Positions 26,047-33,769 of a DNA stretch of 64,000 nucleotides are shown piece after piece. A program made the translations under genes and the position numbers. The stretch is from Pseudomonas zanjanensis (GTDB taxonomy: Bacteria; Pseudomonadota; Gammaproteobacteria; Pseudomonadales; Pseudomonadaceae). Under the pieces are notes generated by a model. It saw only the letters and a program-made list of their open reading frames with translations, had not been told where the DNA came from and searched no databases. Within the stretch, counting starts at the first letter, position 1; each line of letters starts with the position of its first letter. The stretch is from assembly GCF_014268745.2 (NCBI RefSeq), contig NZ_JABWRB020000002.1:843100-907099 (forward strand). Reading direction: 5' to 3'.

Positions 26047-26756
26047 GTGCAGCAGATATAGAACTATGGTTTTATGCGCGTCCTGACAGAGCTTTATCTA
26101 TAGATCAGCGGCATGCTGAAGTCATGGATAGGATGTCTCGGATTGGTGCTCCTTTAGGATTCGCAGGTCTTGAGCTACCGTCCACCCCGAGTTGTGGCGA
26201 CGGGTTGATTGCTACCTATACTGTTAAGCTTCCTATCAGAGGGCTTCGGTTTGTGGGGGACTATGCGTATCGTGGTGATCGATACATATATGAGGATAGG
26301 GCCTCCTATGACGAGCACTTGCGTTTTGGATTTAAGGTATCAAACAAGGCTATTGATTATAAGCTTGTTGTGAATGAGCACTTGCCAAAAGTGATTGAGG
26401 CGTTTAAGGGGTATAAGGCTCATGTGTCCTATGATTTGTATGGTCTATATTATCAAGGCGGGTTGAATGATGATAACTTGGCTTACAATCGGTTGCGTCA
26501 GGATAAAACTATAGATGTTGATGGGCGTAACAATATTTATACGCTATTTCCTGCCCAGTTCTGGGATGCAGCCCTTTGTCAGCGTGCTCTAGGCTATGGC
26601 CCTGATGAAGTCATTGCACGACTGCAAGGCAAGTGTCGTATGGCGGTTCGGCTGATGGATGGGGTTTATTTGGTTCTCAATGATGAGCCGGACATGTCCT
26701 ATGAGACTTTTGTAGAAATGAATGAACAGATCAAGCCGATCTTGGGGCTGGTCTAG
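26043..26756 (+). CDS. Presumed immunity protein of the CdiA-like toxin (CdiI)
   Basis: 237 residues, AT-rich like the end of the toxin gene, and overlapping it by 4 bp (ATGA). It begins SAADIELWFYARPDRALSID and has no signal peptide or membrane segment, as expected for a cytoplasmic inhibitor. I do not recognise the family with certainty: an Imm52-type protein would fit a Tox-REase-5 partner, but the match is only an impression. The assignment rests on position, overlap and shared base composition. Confidence 0.75.
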   Translation: MSAADIELWFYARPDRALSIDQRHAEVMDRMSRIGAPLGFAGLELPSTPSCGDGLIATYTVKLPIRGLRFVGDYAYRGDRYIYEDRASYDEHLRFGFKVSNKAIDYKLVVNEHLPKVIEAFKGYKAHVSYDLYGLYYQGGLNDDNLAYNRLRQDKTIDVDGRNNIYTLFPAQFWDAALCQRALGYGPDEVIARLQGKCRMAVRLMDGVYLVLNDEPDMSYETFVEMNEQIKPILGLV

Positions 26757-26780
26757 AGGGCATATCTGGGGAAAAGCGGG

Positions 26781-26858
26781 AAAAGGGGGGGCGGATTAAT
26801 TTATTGGAAAGGGCGGATTGTTTAATTTCTAGGTTTCCAAATAAATCTGTCCCCTTTT
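26781..26858. repeat. Imperfect palindrome at the junction of an orphan toxin fragment
   Basis: The left arm (26781-26810, AAAAGGGG...GATTAATTTATTGGAAA) pairs with the right arm (26834-26858, TTTCCAAATAAATCTGTCCCC plus TTTT) around a 23-bp spacer. The spacer itself contains a further half-copy (GGGCGGATTGTTTAATTT). A partial extra right arm (TGTCCCCTTT) follows at 26861. Confidence 0.7.
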
Positions 26859-26874
26859 CTTGTCCCCTTTGCTT

Positions 26875-27057
26875 ATTTTTGATAAATCCGGAGGCTCTGA
26901 TTTCTCGCACTTTGTTGTCGTGGATGGAGTTACAACAAAAAATAATATCCCAGTTGTTGCCATTCGTGATCCGCATGGCAGTCAGTATTTTAGTCCTGTT
27001 ACTACCTTTGAGAAAAATTTTTCAGGTGAGGTTGTTGTGCCTCGGAGTGCGTTGTAA
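26875..27057 (+). pseudogene. Orphan C-terminal fragment of a papain-like toxin (displaced CdiA-CT)
   Basis: About 55 codons in one frame (FDKSGGSDFSHFVVVDGV, then AIRDPHGSQYFSP, then FEKNFSGEVVVP). This looks like the His and Asp half of a papain/C39-like cysteine peptidase or deamidase toxin; the Cys half and all delivery domains are missing. The frame opens upstream only as far as the palindrome, from a TTG at 26860 with no credible ribosome-binding site. The stop TAA overlaps the ATG of the next gene (TAATG), the usual toxin-immunity junction. It is best read as a displaced toxin tail kept next to its immunity gene. Confidence 0.65.
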
Positions 27058-27413
27058 TGAAGTTGAAAGTTGAATTTCCCAAAAATTTAGTTACGGATGA
27101 GCTGCTCCGACAGGAACGGATTCCCTGTGTATGCAAGATAGCCAGCGAGTTTGAGGTTTTTTTTGCCGAGACTATTCCCGAATCGTCTGGAGTGGTGTTG
27201 GAGTGGGATCGGAAAGAATTGGAGTTAAGAGCTGTTGCAGGGGCGGGGGGGCAGTACACGCATCATGCGTCTGGTTTGATTACCCTGAAGGACGTTGGGG
27301 ATGGGGTTTATGAAATAATTGATCTTGAGATGTTTTATAGGAGTTTTGGTTGGTGCGCTATCTTGAGGGATGGTGAATATGCACCACCAGGGGACTTCTG
27401 GGACGAAGAGTGA
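27057..27413 (+). CDS. Probable orphan immunity protein of the papain-like toxin fragment
   Basis: 118 residues, AT-rich, intact, starting inside the stop of the toxin fragment (TAATG). Sequence such as KLKVEFPKNLVTDELLRQER and GDGVYEIIDLEMFYRSFGWC gives no family I can name; no signal peptide or membrane helix. Context is the only basis for calling it an immunity protein. Its intact frame beside a toxin ruin suggests selection to keep protection against siblings carrying the full toxin. Confidence 0.6.
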   Translation: MKLKVEFPKNLVTDELLRQERIPCVCKIASEFEVFFAETIPESSGVVLEWDRKELELRAVAGAGGQYTHHASGLITLKDVGDGVYEIIDLEMFYRSFGWCAILRDGEYAPPGDFWDEE

Positions 27414-27556
27414 TGGTTGCGCGGATTTATTGTAGCTTTCACCAAAAATGGCGGGAACTAGACGTGAAGTCTTTGTTGTCCGACTGGCGTGCCTTCTGTG
27501 AAGGCAGTGGATAGGTCAACAATATATTCGAGCTGCCAACGGGAGATCACACGGAG

Positions 27557-28171
27557 GTGAGATACGAAGATTTTGAGTGTTTCATTCGTGCAATGGGTGA
27601 AGCAACATCACGTCGGCAGGTGCTTGGCTCCCACCTCGCGAAATATCGTGGGGTACTGCCGGACGCGTTGCTCAACTATTGGCAGAAAGAAGGTTGGTGT
27701 GGGTATGCCAATGGACTTTTCTGGACGGTGGATCCGGACGATTACAAACACCTGCTCGATACGTGGTTAGCCGATACTGAATTTTCGCAAATAGATAATT
27801 ACCACGTTATTGCCCGGAGTGCTTTTGGAACGCTGTATGCTTGGGGCGAGAAATACAATCAAAAAATTGTTGTTTCATGTCCGACGGGGTCTATCGTCGC
27901 GTTGATGAATAAACTGAATGTACCTAATAAAGATCCAGATCTAGCTATTCAGACATTTTTCGCTATGTCTGATAAGGAACGTTATGATCTGGAGGATGGT
28001 CAAGGTGATTTTTTATTTGATCGAGCGCTAGAGAAGTTGGGGGCACTTGACGAGAGTGAGGTCTACGGCTTTGAGCCGGCATTGTTTGTTGGAGGGACGG
28101 CTTCGCTGGATCAGTTGGTTAAGTGCAATTTGGGGGTTCACTTAACGAGCCTTCGACAGATGCGTTCCTGA
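27557..28171 (+). CDS. GAD-like/DUF1851 (Tdi1-type) immunity protein
   Basis: 204 residues. The N-terminal GAD-like domain (YEDFECFIRAMGEATSRR, LPDALLNYWQKEGWCGYANG) is followed by a DUF1851 domain (AFGTLYAWGEKYNQ, DKERYDLEDGQ, LFDRALEKLGALDESEVYGF, PALFVGGTASLDQLVKCNLG). This pairing is found in Tdi1, the inhibitor of the type VI DNase Tde1, and in many orphan immunity genes. No toxin gene is attached here. The GTG start at 27557 overlaps its own GGAGG, so the true start is uncertain. The GC content is below that of the core genes. Confidence 0.8.
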   Translation: MRYEDFECFIRAMGEATSRRQVLGSHLAKYRGVLPDALLNYWQKEGWCGYANGLFWTVDPDDYKHLLDTWLADTEFSQIDNYHVIARSAFGTLYAWGEKYNQKIVVSCPTGSIVALMNKLNVPNKDPDLAIQTFFAMSDKERYDLEDGQGDFLFDRALEKLGALDESEVYGFEPALFVGGTASLDQLVKCNLGVHLTSLRQMRS

Positions 28172-28223
28172 GTGAGCACGGTAAGCGGAACGACGTTGTA
28201 CTGGCGTAAAGGAGTATATCGAA

Positions 28224-29093
28224 ATGGATGAAATCAACGTCCGGCTTCACCAACACCGGCGCTGGCTGTCACAGTCGGAAGGCCTGACGGCTCAAGAGCT
28301 TGATTTTATCGATGAGGATCTGGCCAGCGACTCATTAAGCGGATTGGACAATGTGGCTGACTCGTTGGGGATGCTGGCGACTTATTACGGCATTCGGGGC
28401 GAAGTCGCGATCAGTGACGGAGAGGCTTCTGGCTGGGAGCAGGTCTCGCGCTCGATGATGTACCGTTATTGGGCGCTGATGCTCAAGGCCAAGGCTTTCT
28501 CCAAAACGATTTTTCTTCAGGGCATCCAAACCGTCCCCAACCTGACTAACCAGTTGAGCATTGCGGGGTGCTTGCTGGCCGGGTTGATCGCGGTGGATCG
28601 TCGTGATCTGGCTGCATCCGTGGCCGATGTGCTTGCCGGAATGTTGTCCGTCAAAGGCGCCGTCGATTCGAGCTATCTTGAACGGCGTCGATTTGAACCT
28701 TTCATGCTCTGGCTTTATTCAGTCTATTCGCAAGGTGCTGCGCTTCCGAAGATCAAGTCGATGGATCTGGGGATTTATCAAAACGTGATAGACGAATGGA
28801 CAAATGAGCGAGGGCTAGCTGATGCGTTGGAAGCGCTTTGTCGGTATCACTTGTCCAACGCTGAAGACAACGGTGGGGCCTGGGATCCTGAGTTCAAGCA
28901 TGCGCCTTTCGATCTGTTGCCTTTAGAGATCCACGCGATTCTCCAGGTCCGACAGCAACTGGGTTTGACTGCTCCAGCGGTGTCGAGTCCGTTGATGTCC
29001 GCAGAGACGGCTGCGCTAGAAAACCTGGTCACCGTTCCTGATCAGCTTGCTGTCCGAGTGGAAACGGCCTACGAGCGTTTCTTCGGGCTTTAG
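28224..29093 (+). CDS. Probable immunity protein, all-helical (Imm49-like?)
   Basis: 289 residues, mostly helical, without signal peptide or membrane segment. Blocks such as WEQVSRSMMYRYWALMLKAK, LAGLIAVDRRDLAASVADVL, RRRFEPFMLWLYSVYSQ and FDLLPLEIHAILQVRQQLGL recall the Imm49 family of polymorphic-toxin immunity proteins, but I cannot confirm this by eye. Good AAGGAG site 7 bp before ATG 28224. GC content is closer to the host genome than in the three genes before it, so it may be an older or separately acquired resident of the island. Confidence 0.55.
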   Translation: MDEINVRLHQHRRWLSQSEGLTAQELDFIDEDLASDSLSGLDNVADSLGMLATYYGIRGEVAISDGEASGWEQVSRSMMYRYWALMLKAKAFSKTIFLQGIQTVPNLTNQLSIAGCLLAGLIAVDRRDLAASVADVLAGMLSVKGAVDSSYLERRRFEPFMLWLYSVYSQGAALPKIKSMDLGIYQNVIDEWTNERGLADALEALCRYHLSNAEDNGGAWDPEFKHAPFDLLPLEIHAILQVRQQLGLTAPAVSSPLMSAETAALENLVTVPDQLAVRVETAYERFFGL

Positions 29094-29144
29094 ACGCAGG
29101 CGCGACCCTTTTTTCAGTTAAGCAATGACATGCGGTGGGCTGAA

Positions 29145-29467
29145 ATGAAGTATTACTTATTGCGGGAAGACGTGCGGTTTCCTGAGCGCTGGTATCTGGG
29201 CGATATAAAACACTGCAATAACTGGCTCTTTATCGATCCCCCTTCCGAGTACATGGAGCCGTGTACCTACGCCCTTGAGGTACGTGAGGAAGGTGTGAGT
29301 CTGGATTTTTCCTTGGCTGGATATGCCTCTGTGCCGATCCTGAGCGAAAAAGCCAGGACTGCATTGCATTGATCGTTAGCGAGGAAGTGAAGCTTCGGCT
29401 GGAGCGAGCGGAGCTCTCTGGAATGTTATTCAAGGGCGTGAATGGCGAGGGAGAGGTTATCTGCTGA
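29145..29467 (+). pseudogene. Broken Imm11-like (DUF1629) immunity gene
   Basis: From ATG 29145 the frame reads like the start of Imm11 proteins (MKYYLLREDVRFPERWYLGD) and stops at 29372 after ~75 residues. A second frame from 29369 to 29467 reads LIVSEEVKLRLERAELSGML plus FKGVNGEGEVIC, which resembles the Imm11 C-terminus. The two parts meet at the tandem GCATTGCATTG; removing one 5-bp unit would join the frames, but the ~100-residue middle of the family would still be absent. An internal deletion plus frameshift is therefore likely. Confidence 0.6.
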
Positions 29468-29469
29468 TC

Positions 29470-29562
29470 GTGGCGAGGGCGCTTGCTCCCGCTCGGGTGC
29501 GCAGCAGCCGCCAAACAAACAGGTCCGCTGCGCGGTCCAGCGGGAGCAAGCTCCCTCGCCAC
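29470..29562. repeat. REPIN, family B
   Basis: Inverted family-B cores with inner CTCGGGTGCGCAGCAG / CCGCTGCGCGGTCCAG arms. It starts 3 bp after the Imm11-like remnant and marks the right edge of the immunity-gene cluster. Confidence 0.85.
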
Positions 29563-29824
29563 GGGTGTTCGACCAGTCCTCCGTACTTGGTTTCTCCCCA
29601 TGTTCCTCTTAACGGAACGCCATCGCCTGCCGATAACCTGATGAGCCCGGTTGTCTCCTGCGTTTCGGCTCGCAATGCGCGTCACGACACAGCCAGGCCA
29701 AGCGGGTGCTGAAATCCCTTGAACGTTGCTGGCTGGTGACTATCATCTGCGCGCCTCGGGGTTGTGACACGGCGTTTCGTTGTTATGCCATTGGGTTATT
29801 TTTTTACTTGCCTGGACATCCTCG
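29563..29824. other. Gene-free gap after the immunity cluster
   Basis: No open frame here has a recognisable product, and no att-like repeat of tRNA-Arg(CCT) was seen. It probably contains the promoter of the response-regulator gene. Confidence 0.4.
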
Positions 29825-31432
29825 ATGCTGGCGTACCACCAAAAAAGCTTTTTGATCGTCGATGATTTCTCGGATTTCCGCAGTTCGATCCGCTCCATGC
29901 TGCGTGAGCTGGGCGTCAAGGACGTGGACACCGCCGACACCGGTGAAGTGGCGCTGCGCATGTGCTCGCAGAAGCGCTATGACTTCATCCTGCAGGACTA
30001 TCACCTGGGCGATGGGCGCAAGAATGGCCAGCAGGTGCTGGAAGACCTGATGGTCGAGAAGTTGATCAGCCATGAAAGTGTTTTCCTCATGGTGACCGCC
30101 GAGACCAGTCAGGCGATGGTGCTCAGTGCCTTGGAGCACGAGCCGGACGCGTATCTGACCAAACCGTTCAACCGCTCCGGCCTGGCCCAGCGGCTGGAGC
30201 GGCTCGAGCAGCGCAAGACCCTGCTCAAGCCGATCCTGCAAGCCCTCGACCGTGGCAAGCCGATGGAAGTGCTCAATGCCTGCATCGCCCTGTGCAAGCA
30301 GGACCCGCGCTACGGGCCGTTGTGCCTGCGTTATCGGGCCGATGCGTTGCGCGACCTGAATCAGAACGAGGCCCTGGAGCGGCTGTACAACTCGATCATC
30401 GCGGATCGCCCGTTGCCGTGGGCCTACGCGGGGTTGGGCAAGTTGATGTTCAAGCGCGGCCAGGTGACGCAGGCCAAGGCCGTTTATGAAAAAGCCCTGA
30501 AAGTCTTTCCGATGATGCCGGCGTTGTACGACGGCATGGCCGAAGTGTTGATGGCCGAAGGCGACACCAAGCAGGCGCAGCACGTGTTGGAAGAGGCGGT
30601 GCGCCTGTCGCCGCTGGCGGTGCGCCGTCAGTCGTTGCTGGGCAAGCTGGCGATGACCAACGAAGACTTCGACACGGCTTCCCGGGCCTATCGCCAAGCG
30701 GTGGGGCAGGGCGCGCAGTCGCGCTTCAAGGACCCGGAAAGCAACCTCGGCCTGGCCCATGCGCTGATCAGCAAGGGCAGCGAAAAAGGCCTCGACACCC
30801 GGACGCGGCTGGAGATCAACACGACCCTCAGCGCCGTGGCGAAGGAGAATCTCAACGACCCGGGGTTGCAGGTCCGGGCGCGGTTGATGAAGGCCACCAG
30901 CTTGTTGCTCAACGATGCCGAAACCGCCGAAAAGCTCACCGAACAGGCCTTGCAGCGCCTCGATGGCATGGAGCAGTTCATGAGCGCCGAGGCCGCGTTG
31001 CTGGTGGCCAAGCAGTTGCAAATGCTCGGCCAGACCAGCGCCGGCGAGTCGATGCTCAAGAACTGCGCGGAGATCTACGGCGATGACCCGACGGTGATGC
31101 AAGGCATCGCCAAGCTCACCGATGACCCGAACATCCTCAACCAGGGCAATGCCGCCGCCGAGTTGAACCGCGAAGGCGTGCGGGTCTACAAGACTGGCGC
31201 ATTGCCGGAGGCGCGAGAGCTGTTCCGCCGCGCCCTGAAGATGCAACCGAAGAACATCAGTATTGCCCTGAACATGGCGCAATCGCTGCTGCATGGCACC
31301 GACACCACTGTGGAGTCGGAACTGCTGCAGGAGTGCCGCGCCTGCCTGAAACTGGTGGGCATGATGCCCGATACCGATGCGCGTTTTGCGCGCTATCAAA
31401 AACTGCGAAGCAAGGCATTTGGCGATGAATGA
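29825..31432 (+). CDS. Response regulator with C-terminal TPR domain
   Basis: 535 residues from ATG 29825 (MLAYHQKSFLIVDDFSDFRS); an in-frame start at 29780 adds a hydrophobic stretch that is not family-like. The receiver domain covers ~1-130 with acidic pocket DD, phospho-acceptor Asp in YDFILQDYHLGDG and the KPF lysine. From ~150 to the end are TPR-type helical pairs (WAYAGLGKLMFKRGQVTQAK, LNREGVRVYKTGALPEAREL). There is no DNA-binding or enzymatic output, so signalling is probably through protein contacts. It overlaps the next gene, a small histidine kinase, by 8 bp and forms a pair with it. Confidence 0.88.
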   Translation: MLAYHQKSFLIVDDFSDFRSSIRSMLRELGVKDVDTADTGEVALRMCSQKRYDFILQDYHLGDGRKNGQQVLEDLMVEKLISHESVFLMVTAETSQAMVLSALEHEPDAYLTKPFNRSGLAQRLERLEQRKTLLKPILQALDRGKPMEVLNACIALCKQDPRYGPLCLRYRADALRDLNQNEALERLYNSIIADRPLPWAYAGLGKLMFKRGQVTQAKAVYEKALKVFPMMPALYDGMAEVLMAEGDTKQAQHVLEEAVRLSPLAVRRQSLLGKLAMTNEDFDTASRAYRQAVGQGAQSRFKDPESNLGLAHALISKGSEKGLDTRTRLEINTTLSAVAKENLNDPGLQVRARLMKATSLLLNDAETAEKLTEQALQRLDGMEQFMSAEAALLVAKQLQMLGQTSAGESMLKNCAEIYGDDPTVMQGIAKLTDDPNILNQGNAAAELNREGVRVYKTGALPEARELFRRALKMQPKNISIALNMAQSLLHGTDTTVESELLQECRACLKLVGMMPDTDARFARYQKLRSKAFGDE

Positions 31433-32117
31433 CAGCGAACAGGCACTCGATTTTTCCACGGTGATCGCGTCGACCGTGCATGACATGAAAAACTCCCTGA
31501 CCTTGCTCATGCAGGCGCATGGGCAATGGCTCGAGCGCTTGCCCGAATCCGAGCGACAGACCTCGGAGCAGGGCGTCATCGAGTTCGAGTTCGCCCATCT
31601 CAACGGTCTCATGGTGCAGTTGCTGGGGTTGTACAAGCTCGGCGTCAACCAGTTGCCGTTGCACCCGGCCTACCATGAGCTGGATGACTTCATCGAGGCG
31701 CAACTGGCCGGCCATCAGGATGTGTTCCGCAGCCGTGGGATCATGGCCACCTACGACGTCGATCCGCTCAGCCCGCTGGGCTTTTTCGACCGCGAGTTGG
31801 TGGCGTCGGTGCTCGACAACTGCATCAACAACGCCATTCGCCATGCGCGCCAGGCGCTGTTGATCAGTGTGAGCGACGAAGCCGGGCAACTGGTGCTGAC
31901 CATCAACGACGACGGCGAGGGTTACCCGCCAGAGATGATCGAGCGTCAGGCCGAGTATGTGCAGGGCATCAACCACAGCAGCGGCAGCACCGGGCTGGGC
32001 CTGTATTTCGCCGCGCGGATCGCCGGGTTGCACCAGCGTGGCGGCGTGAGCGGGCGGACCGAGATTGCCAATGGCGGTGTGTTGGGCGGTGGGGTGTTCC
32101 GGCTTTACTTGCCCTGA
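31425..32117 (+). CDS. Small soluble histidine kinase
   Basis: 230 residues from ATG 31425, which overlaps the end of the response-regulator gene. There is no sensor domain and no membrane helix. The N-terminus goes straight into an H-box (STVHDMKNSLTLLMQ), followed by the ATPase domain: N-box SVLDNCINNAIRHA, G1 NDDGEGYP and G2 GSTGLGLYFAARIA. It presumably autophosphorylates at His20-type position and serves the upstream receiver-TPR protein, or takes its input from it. The lack of a sensor suggests that the partner's TPR domain, or another protein, provides the signal. Confidence 0.85.
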   Translation: MNDSEQALDFSTVIASTVHDMKNSLTLLMQAHGQWLERLPESERQTSEQGVIEFEFAHLNGLMVQLLGLYKLGVNQLPLHPAYHELDDFIEAQLAGHQDVFRSRGIMATYDVDPLSPLGFFDRELVASVLDNCINNAIRHARQALLISVSDEAGQLVLTINDDGEGYPPEMIERQAEYVQGINHSSGSTGLGLYFAARIAGLHQRGGVSGRTEIANGGVLGGGVFRLYLP

Positions 32118-32147
32118 GCGTGCCCTAAAAAAACACCACAAATCCCC

Positions 32148-32236
32148 TGTGGGAGCGGGCTTGCTCGCGAAAGCGGTACATCAGTCATACTTATGCTGAC
32201 TGACACACCGCTTGCGCGAGCAAGCCCGCTCCCACA
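32148..32236. repeat. REPIN, family A
   Basis: Inverted family-A cores (GCGGGCTTGCTCGCG variant) with inner GTCAGT / ACTGAC arms, between the kinase gene and the glutamine synthetase-like gene. Confidence 0.85.
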
Positions 32237-32355
32237 CTGGACCTCACATTCCCCGCACTCGTGTTTATTGTTTGTGGGCGCTTGATATTCCGAACAGCCG
32301 GAGCCTATTTTGTACGGGTTGCCGTTCGCGGCTCGCACATAACAAGGATTGCGTC

Positions 32356-33699
32356 ATGACAACCGATGGCCAGCGTTCACTCGCGCAGCGACTGACGGGC
32401 ATTGATGAGATTGAATGTGTCACGCCGGATTTGAACGGCGTGCCGCGGGGCAAGGTGATGACCGCCGAGGGTTTCCTCGAAGGGCGGCGGTTGCAGTTGG
32501 CGCGGGGCGTGCTGCTGCAATGCATCATGGGCGGTTATCCGCCGGCGCGTTTCTACGGCAGCGACGACGGCGACCTGGCGCTGGTGGCCGATCCGAAACA
32601 GATCCACCGCTTGCCCTGGAGCCAACAGCCCCGTGCCCTGGCGATCTGTGACGCCGACGAACTGACCGGTGAAAGCTCCCGGCTGTCGACACGCGGCCAG
32701 CTCAAGGCAGTTGTCGCGCGTTATGCCGCCCTTGGCCTGGCGCCAGTGGTCGCGACCGAGCTGGAATTTTTCGTCTTCGCCCCCAACCCGGACCCGACCC
32801 AGCCGTTCCAGCCGCCGCTGGGCCTGGATGGACGTCGCGAAGACGGCCAATCGGCGTTCAGCATCAGTTCCAACAATGGCCTGCGCCCGTTCTTCAGCGA
32901 AGTCTATGCCTGCATGGCGGCGCTGGGCTTGCCTCGCGACACCTTCATGCACGAAATGGGCGTGAGCCAGTTCGAGATCAATCTGCTGCACGGCGACCCT
33001 TTGTTGCTGGCGGACCAGACCTTCCTGTTCAAGCACCTGCTCAAGGAAGTGGCGCTCAAGCACGGCCTGACCGTGGTCTGCATGGCCAAGCCCCTGGCCC
33101 ACACGCCGGGCAGCTCGATGCATATCCACCAGAGCGTCGTCGAGGTGGACAGCGGCCGCAACGTGTTCAGTGACGACGCGGGCGACCCGACGGCCACGTT
33201 CCGGCATTTCATCGGCGGGCAACAGGCGTGCCTGGCGGACTTCACCGCGTTGTTCGCGCCGAACGTGAATTCCTACCAACGCCTGTGCCATCCGTTCGCT
33301 TCGCCGAACAATGCCTGTTGGTCCCATGACAACCGTTCGGCCGGGTTGCGGATTCCCGCCAGTTCGCCGGTGGCCCGACGGGTCGAGAACCGCTTGCCCG
33401 GGGCCGATGCCAACCCCTACCTGGCGATTGCCGCCAGCCTGGCCGCCGGGCTGTATGGGATCGAACATCGCCTGGAGCCGAGCGCGGCGATCCAGGGCGA
33501 ATTTGAAGTGCCTGATAATCTATCACTGCCATGTACCTTGCATGCCGCCCTGGAGCGTCTGAAGCGTAGTCATCTGGCGAAGGAACTGTTCGGCACGGAG
33601 TTCATCGAAGGCTACATCGCCTCCAAGACCTTGGAACTGACCAGTTTCTTTGACGAAATCACGCCCTGGGAGCGGCGTGTCCTCGCGGCCCAGGCCTAA
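32356..33699 (+). CDS. Glutamine synthetase family ligase (gamma-glutamylpolyamine synthetase-like)
   Basis: 447 residues from ATG 32356 (MTTDGQRSLAQRLTGIDEIE), preceded by AAGGATT. The GS fold is complete: beta-grasp N-domain (ECVTPDLNGVPRGK), metal-ligand motifs ATELEFFVF and EMGVSQFEINL, SSMHIHQS, and the ATP/substrate strip NRSAGLRIPASSP with AxRVENRLPGADANPYLA. It lacks the adenylylation-loop region of GlnA. It resembles PuuA/SpuI-type enzymes that glutamylate polyamines or related amines for catabolism, but the substrate cannot be told from sequence. The next gene, an MFS transporter, starts 70 bp after it. Confidence 0.88.
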   Translation: MTTDGQRSLAQRLTGIDEIECVTPDLNGVPRGKVMTAEGFLEGRRLQLARGVLLQCIMGGYPPARFYGSDDGDLALVADPKQIHRLPWSQQPRALAICDADELTGESSRLSTRGQLKAVVARYAALGLAPVVATELEFFVFAPNPDPTQPFQPPLGLDGRREDGQSAFSISSNNGLRPFFSEVYACMAALGLPRDTFMHEMGVSQFEINLLHGDPLLLADQTFLFKHLLKEVALKHGLTVVCMAKPLAHTPGSSMHIHQSVVEVDSGRNVFSDDAGDPTATFRHFIGGQQACLADFTALFAPNVNSYQRLCHPFASPNNACWSHDNRSAGLRIPASSPVARRVENRLPGADANPYLAIAASLAAGLYGIEHRLEPSAAIQGEFEVPDNLSLPCTLHAALERLKRSHLAKELFGTEFIEGYIASKTLELTSFFDEITPWERRVLAAQA

Positions 33700-33769
33700 C
33701 GAACCGTCGCATTCGGGCTATCTTCAACGGATAGCCCTTACTTACCTCAAGGAGCCGCTCGGAACGCCG

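Noticed and set aside
27413..27514. A 33-codon frame (MVARIYCSFHQKWRELDV...) overlapping the stop of the orphan immunity gene (TGATGG)
   Set aside because: The overlap is suggestive, but the product is short, without similarity, and could equally be debris of an earlier immunity gene.
14100..29824. A second attachment site copied from the 3' end of tRNA-Arg(CCT)
   Set aside because: No repeat of CAGTTCGAACCTGCCCTGGG was seen by eye to the right of the CDI region, and there is no integrase gene, so tRNA-mediated integration is not demonstrated.
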